Below are positions 17,032 through 25,723 of a DNA stretch of 64,000 nt, in pieces; position 1 is the stretch's first letter; every line of letters begins with the position of its first letter. The DNA is taken from the NCBI GenBank assembly GCA_018332375.1, contig BOPV01000001.1, positions 3,534,001 through 3,598,000 on the forward strand, written 5' to 3'. The position numbers and the translations under genes are program-made. Origin of the DNA: Roseiterribacter gracilis (GTDB lineage: Bacteria; Pseudomonadota; Alphaproteobacteria; BOG-932; Roseiterribacteraceae). The notes below the pieces were generated by a model. The model did no database searches. It saw only the letters and a list, made by a program, of their open reading frames with translations, and was not told where the DNA came from.

Positions 17032-17661
17032 TCAGCGATAGACGAGGCGGATGGTGGTGACGCCACCGGCAACGCCGGCCGCGCAGGCATTGGTGATTCC
17101 GACTGGCGTGGCGGGGCAGGCGGAGGTGCCGCCCTCGATGCAAGCATTGCCGGCGGTGCCCGACACGACGCGCATCTGGCGCAGGTCGCTGGTGTTCAGG
17201 GTCGCGAGAATCGCGCTGCAATTCTCGACCGGGATGTTGGTTGCGGTAATCGCGAAGCCGTCGAGCATGCCGTTGACGACCCAGGAGCCGCCGAACGCAT
17301 TACGTAGGCCGGTGCCGTTGTTCATTTCATTCAACAGCTGTTTCGACTTCACCAGAACCGGCGTCATATCGAACGCGGTCATGGTGGGCTGGCTTGCATC
17401 GCCCGACGCCCAATCGACGGTCGCATCGCCGTACGAGGCTTGGTTCTGATAAAAACTGCGCACCGATTGCACGATAATCGTGGCCTGGTTGGCCATCGTG
17501 CGCTCCGCCGTCTTCGACATCGCCTTGTTGAAGATCGTGATCGAGCCGATCAGGAACAGCGCGCCCGCGGTAATCGAAAGCAACGTGTCCATTGTGCCCA
17601 ACGCACCGCGCCGCGTGCGCCGATGTCCAACAATGCGTACCGAATCCAAGCTGAACGTCAT
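17032..17661 (-). CDS. type IV pilin-like protein (PilS family), second pilin
   Basis: This 209-residue prepilin is probably the major subunit by position and ribosome site (GGAGG seven bases before the ATG at 17661). The leader ends RRTRRGALG; cleavage after the second Gly would give mature TMDTLLSITAGALFLIGSIT, lacking Glu at +5. The C-terminal part has LRNAFGGSWVVNG and five Cys (ENCSA, NACIEGGTSACPA, NACAAG). The frame extends upstream to 17787 but the later start is supported by the ribosome site and leader. Confidence 0.82.
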   Translation of the reverse strand: MTFSLDSVRIVGHRRTRRGALGTMDTLLSITAGALFLIGSITIFNKAMSKTAERTMANQATIIVQSVRSFYQNQASYGDATVDWASGDASQPTMTAFDMTPVLVKSKQLLNEMNNGTGLRNAFGGSWVVNGMLDGFAITATNIPVENCSAILATLNTSDLRQMRVVSGTAGNACIEGGTSACPATPVGITNACAAGVAGGVTTIRLVYR

Positions 17662-17732
17662 GGCTCCGCCTCCTGTGGCCGGCCGAACGCTAAGCGAAAG
17701 AGAGAAAATCTGCAATACAGAGAATTGCGCAA

Positions 17733-18239
17733 TTACGGAACGATCGTAACAACAACGATATTCTTCTGGCCGCTGCTTTGGTCGCATCGCTGGCTAGCCC
17801 AGGCGGTATCAGCGGTGGCGCTGCCGACGCAGGTGCCGTTGACGCAGATCGTTTGCGCCCAATCGCGCGCCCGTCCGACGAGCGCGATGCACGAGCCCGG
17901 CGGCACCGTGTCCTGTGTGATGACGAAGGAGCCTGGGTCGGCGACGACCGTGAGTGCGCCACCAAAAGCATTGCGCAGCGTCGGCGCCGAACTGCTGTTG
18001 CGGTCGATCATGGCGGTTGGCAACAGGCCGCTGCCGATCAGTTCCGCCGTCATATCGGTCGCCGCATTGGTGGCGTAGCCGGTTCTGGTCGCGGCGAGCC
18101 GTTCCATTGCGCGCGTCACCGACTCAGTCCAGGCGATCGTCTGCGCGTCGCGGCGCTGGTCGAGAATTTTTCCGACGCCGATCGCGACCAGCGCCGCCAT
18201 CAGCGCATAGACGGCAACATCCAGAAGTCGTTCGAGCAT
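17733..18239 (-). CDS. pilin-like protein without prepilin leader, first pilin
   Basis: This 168-residue protein has the PilS-type C-terminal domain (LRNAFGGALTVVADPGSFVI, four or more Cys), but its N-terminus MLERLLDVAVYALMAALVA aligns with the mature start of the second pilin (TMDTLLS...). There is no Gly cleavage site: the in-frame codons upstream of the ATG contain no start before a stop at 18267. A GAGGA ribosome site supports the ATG. It may be a minor pilin that is inserted unprocessed, or a decayed copy. Confidence 0.72.
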   Translation of the reverse strand: MLERLLDVAVYALMAALVAIGVGKILDQRRDAQTIAWTESVTRAMERLAATRTGYATNAATDMTAELIGSGLLPTAMIDRNSSSAPTLRNAFGGALTVVADPGSFVITQDTVPPGSCIALVGRARDWAQTICVNGTCVGSATADTAWASQRCDQSSGQKNIVVVTIVP

Positions 18240-18275
18240 TCGTTTATGTCCTCGCGCTCGACTGGCTCACGCTGC

Positions 18276-19412
18276 CTAGATCCCCGCGCTGGCGCCAGCG
18301 GCGTCGGTGATCTGCATGATCAGGTCGAACAGCGAATAGGCGAGCCACAGCAGCATGGCGCCGGCCGCCATCATCGCGGCCTGATTCAAAATACCGGCGC
18401 GTTCCTTGACCGAGTCGACGGCTTCTTCGAGCCAATCGTCTGCGGTTTTCTGCAGCGCATCGTCGAACCCGCCCAGCACGCCATAGACATGCATGTCGTC
18501 GACAATCTGCTCGTCGGGGAAGCCGTGCCCAGCCAGCTCCATCGCCGGGCCGATATCCTGGCCGGCATGGATATGTACGTAGATCGCGTCGAGCCGTTCG
18601 CGCATCCAGGCGCGCGATCCGACGCGTAGCGTTTCCAGCGCTTCTTCGAGCGAGACTGCGCCACGCACCAGTGCCGCAAGCGCGAGCAGAAAGCCCGTGC
18701 CGGCCCAGAAGCGATAGAGGCTGTAGGGCGGCACGCGGTCGGCCTTGGTGCGCAAGGCGCCGGTCCAATTCGGCAGCGACCAGATGAACAGTGCGACGCA
18801 AAGAAACAGCCCGATCAGCATCGGAATGCCCCACTCGCGCATCAGATCACCGAATGCAGCGAAAGTTGCGGCCGAGCCCGTCCATCTCTCGCGCGGCAGC
18901 GCGGTCGCAAAGACCGGCACGATCGTGACCGACGCCAGCACCGCCAGCAGCGTGATCAGCGTGACGTAGAAGATGGGCAGGGACACGGCCTTGCGCACGG
19001 CGCGGGTGATTTCGCGGTTGCCGCGCGTCATTGCGATGACACCGCGGAACGCTTCGACCACGTGCCCCGAACGTTCGCCCGCTGCGATCATCATCTGCTC
19101 GGGGCCGGGCACCCATTCATGCAGCGCTTCGCGCAAATTCTGCCCGTCATCCACCGCACGCCGCCAATGAATCAACATCACCGCCAGCGGCCCGTCGGAT
19201 CCCTGCATGCGAACGGCGCGGCGATGCACGGTGGCGAGCGCATCGGCGAGCGCGACGCCATTCTCCAACAGCCGCGCCAACTTGGCGTAGATGCGCGAAC
19301 GGTCGTCGGCACGCACCAGATGATGCGCCTTCCACATCGTCCAGCGGCTGAACCGTTTGGGGCCGCGCCGCGCGCCTGCGCCAGGCGCGTCTGTTTGCGC
19401 GCGCACGCTCAT
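18276..19412 (-). CDS. PilR-like type II secretion F family inner membrane protein
   Basis: This is a 378-residue polytopic platform protein of pilus assembly. Two T2SF repeats are visible, each opening with a helical segment such as YAKLARLLENGVALADALA and LAALVRGAVSLEEALETL. There are three or so membrane spans (LITLLAVLASVTIVPVF, MLIGLFLCVALFIWSL, MMAAGAMLLWLAYSLFDL). The ATG at 19412 overlaps the ATPase stop (ATGA); the longer frame to 19829 is antisense-like extension through the ATPase gene. Order ATPase-then-PilR matches IncI pilQ-pilR. Confidence 0.88.
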   Translation of the reverse strand: MSVRAQTDAPGAGARRGPKRFSRWTMWKAHHLVRADDRSRIYAKLARLLENGVALADALATVHRRAVRMQGSDGPLAVMLIHWRRAVDDGQNLREALHEWVPGPEQMMIAAGERSGHVVEAFRGVIAMTRGNREITRAVRKAVSLPIFYVTLITLLAVLASVTIVPVFATALPRERWTGSAATFAAFGDLMREWGIPMLIGLFLCVALFIWSLPNWTGALRTKADRVPPYSLYRFWAGTGFLLALAALVRGAVSLEEALETLRVGSRAWMRERLDAIYVHIHAGQDIGPAMELAGHGFPDEQIVDDMHVYGVLGGFDDALQKTADDWLEEAVDSVKERAGILNQAAMMAAGAMLLWLAYSLFDLIMQITDAAGASAGI

Positions 19413-21040
19413 GCGGCTGCAGCCGGCGTGTAGATTCGCGCCGAGGCCATCAAATCGCGGCGCGAGAGCGGCTGCATCGGGCCTAGCCGGGCAAGATACT
19501 CGGCCGGCTCGATCGTGCCTTCGATCATGCGGATCAGCGCGTGGTCGCGCATCGTGATGCCGCCCAGCCCTTCGATCCAATGACGTCGCGCCGCGACCGT
19601 GTCGGCTTCGCGCAGATGGCGCATCATGACTTCGTCGGGGACCACCATTTCCGCAATGACCGTCTGGCCGCGCACGCCGCGCACATAGGCCGAGCAATGC
19701 GGGCAACCGTGCGGGTTGCGCACGAACAGCAGCGACCGGTCGACGTCGACGCGTTTGAGGTTGGTGCGCACCGAGTCCGCCACCCAATTGCGCGAATCCG
19801 CTTCGGCGTAGGGCAGTTTGCAATCGCACAGCGTCTGCACCAGTCGCTGGCCGACCATGCCAACAACCACGGTTGGATCGGTCAGATCGTGCACTGCATC
19901 GCCGTGGAACACGGCCAGGCGTGGCACGATCGTGATCATGTCGGTGGCGTGCGTCGTGGTCAGGACTTTCTTGCCGGTCAGCGCGGCTTCAAGCACCAGC
20001 TCGCTCGATTCCTTGTCGCGCACTTCACCGATCATCAGCATGTCGGGATCGGAGCGCAGTGCGTTGCGCATCGCTTCGATATTCTTGGCGCGCCGTTCTT
20101 CGGGGGAGGTGCCTCCGATGACGAAGAATTGCAGCGCCCCGTCGATGACGCGCTCGGGCGGATCTTCGAAACAGATGATGTTGATCGAGTGGCCGGACTC
20201 GCGCAGCGCCTTGCGTACGGCCGTGTCCAAGGTCGTCGACTTACCGCTATTCACCTTGCCCGCGACATAGATGACGCCGGACGGGACCAGCATCATTTCG
20301 TCCCACAAAGCCTGCTGCTGCGGCAGAAAGCCGAGGCTTGCGAAGGTGCGCTCTTCGGCGCCGCGGTCGAGATAGAACAGGCGAATATCGAGGTGTCGGT
20401 CTTGTTTGATCAGCACGTTGAAATTCATGCGCACCGACTCGACCGTGTCGGGCATGCGCTTTTCGGGGCTGTTTTGGATCTGCCCGTTTTGAAATTGGCT
20501 TGGGCTGTGCGCGCCGGTTTTCGCGTCGCCGAAATTATACGCAGCGGTGATGAAGCGATGCGCGTATTCGGGCGCCCATTCGATCGGCTCGCCGTCGGAC
20601 GTTTGTAAATCGACCATCGAACGAAAGACGCGGGCGCGGACCGACGCTTTCTTTGGTCCGACGATGACGTGAATGTCGCTGGCGCGCACTTTGGCGGCTT
20701 GCGCGATCAGCTGCAGCAGCTCGCGCTGCATGGTTGAGGTGCCTGCGTCGGCGCCTTCGCCGGCCGCGTTGTGCACCGCGCGCGCGATCTCTTCCATCGT
20801 GCAAAAGCGCGGTCGCGGCAGAATGCCTTTGAGCCGCGCCTGCTGCAGCACCGAGTTTACGTCCATGTCGTTGGCGTGCGCGCGGCTGACCAAGGTCGTG
20901 CCGTCGTCGAACACCGCGATCATCCGCGCGATCTCGCCCGAACATTCGATACGCCGTCCCGGGCCAGAGATCAGGCGCGGCGGGGAGCCTGCCGGCGACT
21001 CTTCGGCGGGGGCGAGCGGGATGGGCGCGTCGTCGGCCAT
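19409..21040 (-). CDS. PilQ/GspE-like pilus assembly ATPase
   Basis: This 543-residue secretion ATPase is the first gene of the pilus-like cluster. It shows the Walker A GKVNSGKST (about 261-269), the Asp-box region FEDPPERVIDGALQFF, the Walker B DMLMIGEVRD and the His-box TTHATD. A C-terminal metal-binding-like GCPHCSAYVRG is present, as in assembly ATPases. The ATG at 21040 is preferred over an upstream TTG. The N-terminal 250 residues are the usual N1/N2-type region. It would power pilus polymerisation with the PilR-like platform. Confidence 0.9.
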   Translation of the reverse strand: MADDAPIPLAPAEESPAGSPPRLISGPGRRIECSGEIARMIAVFDDGTTLVSRAHANDMDVNSVLQQARLKGILPRPRFCTMEEIARAVHNAAGEGADAGTSTMQRELLQLIAQAAKVRASDIHVIVGPKKASVRARVFRSMVDLQTSDGEPIEWAPEYAHRFITAAYNFGDAKTGAHSPSQFQNGQIQNSPEKRMPDTVESVRMNFNVLIKQDRHLDIRLFYLDRGAEERTFASLGFLPQQQALWDEMMLVPSGVIYVAGKVNSGKSTTLDTAVRKALRESGHSINIICFEDPPERVIDGALQFFVIGGTSPEERRAKNIEAMRNALRSDPDMLMIGEVRDKESSELVLEAALTGKKVLTTTHATDMITIVPRLAVFHGDAVHDLTDPTVVVGMVGQRLVQTLCDCKLPYAEADSRNWVADSVRTNLKRVDVDRSLLFVRNPHGCPHCSAYVRGVRGQTVIAEMVVPDEVMMRHLREADTVAARRHWIEGLGGITMRDHALIRMIEGTIEPAEYLARLGPMQPLSRRDLMASARIYTPAAAA

Positions 21041-21114
21041 GCGTGATCTATTGCAAATCAGAAAAGTAACGTAAATAGGCAATTATCATAATAGACAGAT
21101 AAGACTCCAGCGGC
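21041..21114 (-). promoter_or_regulatory. AT-rich candidate promoter region of pilus cluster
   Basis: This segment is clearly AT-rich against a GC-rich background. Read on the minus strand it contains overlapping minus-10-like hexamers TATTAT and GATAAT upstream of the ATPase start. It separates the pilus-like cluster from the divergent brnT. I cannot place a convincing minus-35, so the exact promoter is uncertain. The same stretch could hold a promoter for brnTA on the other strand. Confidence 0.35.
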
Positions 21115-21453
21115 TTGACTTCGGAAAATGTAACTACAATATTAGGCCACACGCCGCCGATTACGTTCGTCTGCAACGCAGCCAAGGATCGGTGGAACCG
21201 CGAGGTCCGCGGCGTCGGGTTTGCCCACGCGATTCCACTCTTTGCCGGCGCCGTCTGGGAGGTGGCTGACCGGCGCAAAGACTATGGGGAGTCGCGCATC
21301 ACGGCGTACGGGCTGGTCGAAGGACGCCTGTACGTTTGCGTCTATACGGATCGTCAAGTCGGCGAACACGTGGTTCGTCGCATCATCAGCTTGCGCAAAG
21401 GAAATCGACGTGAGTGGCAAGCGTACCAAGATGAAAGTTCTAAGCCCGCCTGA
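21115..21453 (+). CDS. brnT: BrnT family ribonuclease toxin
   Basis: This is the toxin of a BrnT/BrnA type II pair. The core NAAKDRWNREVRGVGFAHAIPLF corresponds to the usual DPxKxxxNxxKHGVxFxEA pattern, followed by ITAYGLVEGRLYVCVYTDR and RRIISLRKGNRREW, which carry the conserved basic residues. The start is uncertain: only TTG at 21115 or ATT at 21160 are available, and family length favours a start near 21160. It is divergent from the pilus-like cluster and overlaps brnA. Confidence 0.8.
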   Translation: MTSENVTTILGHTPPITFVCNAAKDRWNREVRGVGFAHAIPLFAGAVWEVADRRKDYGESRITAYGLVEGRLYVCVYTDRQVGEHVVRRIISLRKGNRREWQAYQDESSKPA

Positions 21454-21772
21454 TCTGTCAAAGATCGACTGGACGCGTTTTGACGCGACCACCGACGAAG
21501 AAATTGCGCAGCAGATTGCAGACGATCCGGACACTGCACCGGAACTTACGGATGAAGAGTTTGCGCGCGGCGTATGGGTCCAGCCGCGCGGTAAAACACT
21601 GTTGTCGTTACGGATCGACGATGACGTGCTGGATGGATTCCGGCGTGACGGCGCCTTCTATCAGCAGCGTATCAACCAGGTGCTGCGCAATCACGCAGTC
21701 GCGCAAGGTTGGATCTCACCCGATCAAGCCAACGCGTCGCGCAAGCGCGGGCGGCCGCGCAAACCCAAGTAA
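21410..21772 (+). CDS. brnA: BrnA family antitoxin
   Basis: This 120-residue antitoxin has an acidic N-terminal part (DEEIAQQIADDPDTAPELTDEEF) and a ribbon-helix-helix-like C-terminal part (GKTLLSLRIDDDVLDGFR, QRINQVLRNHAVAQG), then a basic tail. The GTG at 21410 has GGAAA upstream and lies inside the 3' end of brnT; an ATG at 21431 is an alternative. It is expected to bind BrnT and autorepress the shared promoter. Confidence 0.82.
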   Translation: MSGKRTKMKVLSPPDLSKIDWTRFDATTDEEIAQQIADDPDTAPELTDEEFARGVWVQPRGKTLLSLRIDDDVLDGFRRDGAFYQQRINQVLRNHAVAQGWISPDQANASRKRGRPRKPK

Positions 21773-21775
21773 GAT

Positions 21776-22408
21776 TCAGTCGTTCGCGATCGGTCCGCTG
21801 AAATTCGCCTCCCACAAGGCGGCGAAGCGCGGATCCGCGTCCATGCGCTCGGCGATCGCGAATAGTTGCGGGCATTCGGCCGCGAACCACGGCCGGTTGG
21901 GACGCCAGCGTGTCATCACGCAGAGATAGAGATCGATCGCGCAGGGCCGCGCGCCGAGAAAGAACGGCGCTTGCGCTTCCTGCTCCATCACCCGGAACAG
22001 CATCTTGCGGCGTTCGTCGGTCGAATTGCGCAGCGCATCGCGCGCGCTTTCGGGCACCCATTTGGTCGGTACGTCGCCATAGGTGAAGGTCGGATAGACC
22101 GCGCCGACAAGCAGCACCAGAAACCGCAAGAACCGCGCCCGCTCCGGTGCCGTCGCAGTTGGAACGAGACCGCTGCCGGGCTTGCGGTCGCCGGCCCACA
22201 ACATGATCGCGGCGCTTTCGGTCAGCACCGGACCGTCGTCGAGTACCAAGGTCGGCAATTGTTTGAGCGGATTGACCTGGCGCAACCGCTCCCAGCCTGC
22301 TTCGTCGCTCTCGGCAATCTCGACACGCGCATACGGCTCGCCGACCCAAAGCAGCGCAGCTTCGGCCAGTACGGAACCGTAGCCGGGCGTGGTCCAGAGT
22401 TGGTGCAT
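21776..22408 (-). CDS. glutathione S-transferase family protein
   Basis: This 210-residue soluble protein has the two-domain GST fold. The N-terminal thioredoxin-like domain includes the cis-Pro region NPLKQLPTLVLDDGPVLTES. The helical C-terminal domain includes the GARPCAIDLYLCVMTRWRP segment with the conserved Asp. It is convergent with brnA and four bases from it. Substrate is unknown. Confidence 0.88.
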   Translation of the reverse strand: MHQLWTTPGYGSVLAEAALLWVGEPYARVEIAESDEAGWERLRQVNPLKQLPTLVLDDGPVLTESAAIMLWAGDRKPGSGLVPTATAPERARFLRFLVLLVGAVYPTFTYGDVPTKWVPESARDALRNSTDERRKMLFRVMEQEAQAPFFLGARPCAIDLYLCVMTRWRPNRPWFAAECPQLFAIAERMDADPRFAALWEANFSGPIAND

Positions 22409-22486
22409 TGAGTCCTCTTGCTCGTGTGACGCGCTGGCGCTTTGCGACTAGCAGCGTTAGATCGGGCAACCCAGAAGGGCAATCGA

Positions 22487-23422
22487 ATGCAGACGCAAAC
22501 CCTGATCATCTATGCATTGGTCGGCGCGATGGTCGTCGGACTCGCTGTGACGGCGCGCGTCATTCTCGGCCCGACGCCAGACGCGCGCGCCTATGGCGAG
22601 ATGACCTATCGCGAAGGCAAAAACGAATATTACGGGAGCCGGTTGATCATTGTGCCGCTGCCGGAAGGGACTTACGCGGCTCTGCAACATGCGGATGGCA
22701 TCGTGCATCCAGCCACGCTCGTTCCGGCGACGATTGCAAACGGCGAGATCGAGTTCTCTGAAGAAATCGGAGAGGTCGTGTTCCGGTTTCGCGGGAAGAT
22801 CACGGACCGTGAAGTCGCGGGAACGCAAACGGGGACCAACGGTTTCAGCGCGAAGCTGCAGCTTCCTCGCGTTCCGTTCGTGCGTGGGAGTATCCCGGCG
22901 CGCGTGAATTCGGATCCGGCGTCAACCAAAACCGAGACTGGCCCCATTGCGGTGCAAGCCGCTGCGCAGCGCGAAGCGACAGCACGCGCTCAAGATAGCA
23001 GCGTCTGGCATTTCTACGCGCAAGGTACGCGGATGATCGTCCCGACGGCGGCGATGCTGCCGGGTGGGTTTCCGCAAGATATCGCGCCGGTCGTGACGGT
23101 CGATTTGCAGATGTTCGACGCCGCAGCGCAGGTCATCGCCGGACGGCTTTCGGCTGCGATGTTTCGCGTGGCGCAGCGCACCGGCCCCGAGCTGCTTTCT
23201 GCGGCGGCCGGCGCGGCGAATTGGAATGCATTCACGGCCAAATGGGGCGCATGGCGCGTGACGCGAAACGACAGCGGTTACGTCGCAGCACGCATGACTC
23301 CGAGTTTACCGGGCGGCTGGCGAATGTGGTTCGACGAGTACAAGCTCGGCGTCACACCTGCGGAAGCGGCCGCTGCGCTGATCAAATTGCAGATCGCGCA
23401 GGACGTATCTCGCGCGCAATAA
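22487..23422 (+). CDS. membrane-anchored hypothetical protein
   Basis: This 311-residue protein has a single N-terminal membrane span (LIIYALVGAMVVGLAVTARVIL). The rest is a predicted periplasmic domain rich in beta strands (EIGEVVFRFRGKITDREV, APVVTVDLQMFDAAAQ). An AAGGG site precedes the ATG at 22487, preferred over the frame start at 22442. It stands alone and ends at a strong terminator. I do not recognise the family. Confidence 0.6.
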   Translation: MQTQTLIIYALVGAMVVGLAVTARVILGPTPDARAYGEMTYREGKNEYYGSRLIIVPLPEGTYAALQHADGIVHPATLVPATIANGEIEFSEEIGEVVFRFRGKITDREVAGTQTGTNGFSAKLQLPRVPFVRGSIPARVNSDPASTKTETGPIAVQAAAQREATARAQDSSVWHFYAQGTRMIVPTAAMLPGGFPQDIAPVVTVDLQMFDAAAQVIAGRLSAAMFRVAQRTGPELLSAAAGAANWNAFTAKWGAWRVTRNDSGYVAARMTPSLPGGWRMWFDEYKLGVTPAEAAAALIKLQIAQDVSRAQ

Positions 23423-23456
23423 AAAGGCGGCCCGGAAATCCGGACCGCCTTTTTTA
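23421..23456. terminator. bidirectional intrinsic terminator
   Basis: The sequence has a GC-rich stem (AAGGCGGNCCGG with matching CCGG-CCGCCTT) flanked by an A run on the left and a T run on the right. It separates the membrane-anchored hypothetical (+) from pckG (-), serving both. Confidence 0.85.
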
Positions 23457-23479
23457 GAACAGCGCGTGCGCGGTTGCGA

Positions 23480-25282
23480 TCAGCTCGCCAACCGCTTTTC
23501 CAATGCGTCGATCTGGTCGTTCAGTTCCGCCGGCAGCTTGTCGCCGAAGCCCGCGAAGAAGGCGCGCACTTGCGGCAGCTGTGCTTTCCACGCGGCACGG
23601 TCGACATGCAGCAGCTCGTCGATCGTCTTCGCATCGATGTCGAGCCCGTCGAGCGGCAACGCGCCTTTCGCGGGCACTTTGCCGACCGGCGTGTCGATCG
23701 CGGCGGCCTTGTCGTCGCAACGATCGAAAATCCAAGCCAGCACACGCGAATTATCGCCGAAGCCCGGCCACATGAAGCGGCCGTCGGCGTCTTTGCGGAA
23801 CCAGTTCACAGTGAAGATCTTCGGCAGCTTCGCGCCGGGCTTGGCGCCCAGCTTCAGCCAATGCGCGAAGTAGTCGCCCATGTGATAGCCGCAGAAGGGC
23901 AGCATCGCCATCGGATCGAAACGCAACGTGCCGACGACGCCTTCGGCGGCGGCGGTCATCTCGCTCGAGATCTGCGCCGCCATCGCGACGCCGTGCGACC
24001 AGTCGAACGATTCCGTCACCAGCGGCACCGTCGTCGAACGACGGCCGCCGAACAGAAACGCGTCGATCGGCACGCCAGCAGGATCTTCCCATTCCGGCGC
24101 AATCGACGGGCAGCGCGATGCCGGCGTCGTGAAGCGCGCGTTGGGATGGGCCGCAGGTTTGCCATTGCCCGGCGCCCACGGATTGCCGAGCCAATCGATC
24201 AGCTGCGCCGGCGGTTGCTTCGACATGCCTTCCCACCAGACGTCGCCATCGAGCGTCGCGGCGCAGTTGGTGAAGATCGAGTCGGCAGCGACGGTTTCGA
24301 TCGCGTTCGGATTGGTGTTGCGTCCCGTACCGGGCGCGACGCCGAAGAAGCCCGCTTCCGGATTGACGGCATAAAGACGTCCGTCGGCGCCGAAGCGCAT
24401 CCAAGCAATGTCGTCGCCGATGGTTTCGACCTTCCAACCCGGCAGAGTCGGAATCAGCATCGCGAGATTGGTTTTGCCGCAAGCGCTCGGGAACGCGCCG
24501 GTGACGTACTTCACGCGACCATCGGGTGCGGTGAGTTTCAGCACCAGCATATGTTCGGCGAGCCAGCCGCCGTCGCGCGCCATCACGCTGGCGATGCGCA
24601 GCGCGAAACATTTCTTGCCCAGCAGTGCGTTGCCGCCATAGCCCGAACCGTACGACCAGATCTCGCGCGTTTCGGGGAAATGCACGATCCATTTTTCGTC
24701 GGGCGCGCACGGCCATGCGACGTCGGCCTGGCCGTCTTCGAGCGGCGCACCGACCGAATGCATGCACGGAACGAAGTCGCCGTTGGTGCCCAGCCGTTCC
24801 AGCGCCGGTGCGCCCATGCGCGTCATCAGCCGCATCGACACGGCGACATACGGACTGTCGGTCAGTTCGACGCCGACTTCGGCCAGCGGCGAATGCGCCG
24901 GACCCATCACGAACGGCACGACATACATCGTGCGGCCGCGCATCGAGCCCGCGAAGAGTTCGTTCAGCTTGCTGCGCGTGCTGGCGGGATCACGCCAATT
25001 GTTGGTCGGGCCGGCATCATCGGCCGACGCCGAGCAGATGAAGGTGCGATCTTCGACGCGCGCGACGTCGCGCGGATCGGACAGCGCCAGGAAAGAATTG
25101 GGTCGCTTGGCCTGATCGAGTTTGCGGAACGTGCCGCTTTCCACCAGCCGCGCGCACAGCTCGTCGTATTCGGCCTGACTGCCGTCGCACCAATGAATGT
25201 TTTCGGGCTGCGTCAACGCAGCCATCGATTGGACCCAATCGATCAGGCGCGCATGTCGCGTCGGGATGATGCTTCGCTGCAT
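23480..25282 (-). CDS. pckG: phosphoenolpyruvate carboxykinase (GTP)
   Basis: This is the gluconeogenic enzyme converting oxaloacetate and GTP to PEP, GDP and CO2. The 600-residue length and the motifs [12 protein letters not shown] (P-loop with hyper-reactive Cys), [18 protein letters not shown] and [12 protein letters not shown] mark the GTP-dependent family, not the ATP-dependent PckA more usual in alphaproteobacteria. The ATG at 25282 fits family N-termini and has AGAGGA upstream; the frame extends to 25417 without support. Confidence 0.96.
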   Translation of the reverse strand: MQRSIIPTRHARLIDWVQSMAALTQPENIHWCDGSQAEYDELCARLVESGTFRKLDQAKRPNSFLALSDPRDVARVEDRTFICSASADDAGPTNNWRDPASTRSKLNELFAGSMRGRTMYVVPFVMGPAHSPLAEVGVELTDSPYVAVSMRLMTRMGAPALERLGTNGDFVPCMHSVGAPLEDGQADVAWPCAPDEKWIVHFPETREIWSYGSGYGGNALLGKKCFALRIASVMARDGGWLAEHMLVLKLTAPDGRVKYVTGAFPSACGKTNLAMLIPTLPGWKVETIGDDIAWMRFGADGRLYAVNPEAGFFGVAPGTGRNTNPNAIETVAADSIFTNCAATLDGDVWWEGMSKQPPAQLIDWLGNPWAPGNGKPAAHPNARFTTPASRCPSIAPEWEDPAGVPIDAFLFGGRRSTTVPLVTESFDWSHGVAMAAQISSEMTAAAEGVVGTLRFDPMAMLPFCGYHMGDYFAHWLKLGAKPGAKLPKIFTVNWFRKDADGRFMWPGFGDNSRVLAWIFDRCDDKAAAIDTPVGKVPAKGALPLDGLDIDAKTIDELLHVDRAAWKAQLPQVRAFFAGFGDKLPAELNDQIDALEKRLAS

Positions 25283-25621
25283 CGGCGCGGCAATTCCTCT
25301 TGTATGGCGAGGCATCGCAACTTGCTGTTCGAGGTGCATGGCCCCCGGAACGGCGGCGCTGCCCCGCTGGTTCTTGGATCCGCGTTCGAGGCGGATCGAT
25401 TTTTTGAACGAACGCACCGCTTACGAAACGCAGGGCTTTGGGGGCAACAGCGAAGGGCTCAAAGCCGGACATGACACCGGTAGACAAAGACACGATGCGT
25501 CGATTTGCGCTGCAGTGCGCTGCAGCAACCGCTTTTGTCGCCCAAACCAATCACGATTTTGGGAAATTGGCCTGACCAACTTATGCGCGATCGCTGGTCG
25601 ACATGTGCGTTCGATTGGAAG
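25283..25621. other. intergenic stretch without recognised gene
   Basis: These 339 bases lie between the pckG start and tRNA-Arg(CCG). They must hold the pckG promoter on the minus strand. Neither strand has a frame with family resemblance. Some small direct repeats (CTGCAGTGCGCTGCAG-like) are visible, but no attachment-site duplication of the tRNA end was found. Confidence 0.4.
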
Positions 25622-25698
<77 letters not shown>

Positions 25699-25723
25699 CG
25701 GGCCTTTTCAGGCGGCGCGGACC

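Noticed and set aside
20000..22500. CRISPR array or integrase associated with the BrnTA boundary
   Set aside because: No regularly spaced direct repeats and no integrase or transposase frame are present in this interval or elsewhere in the window.
23474..25474. 666-codon plus-strand frame opposite pckG
   Set aside because: It is fully antisense to a well conserved PEP carboxykinase gene and has the composition of a GC artefact.
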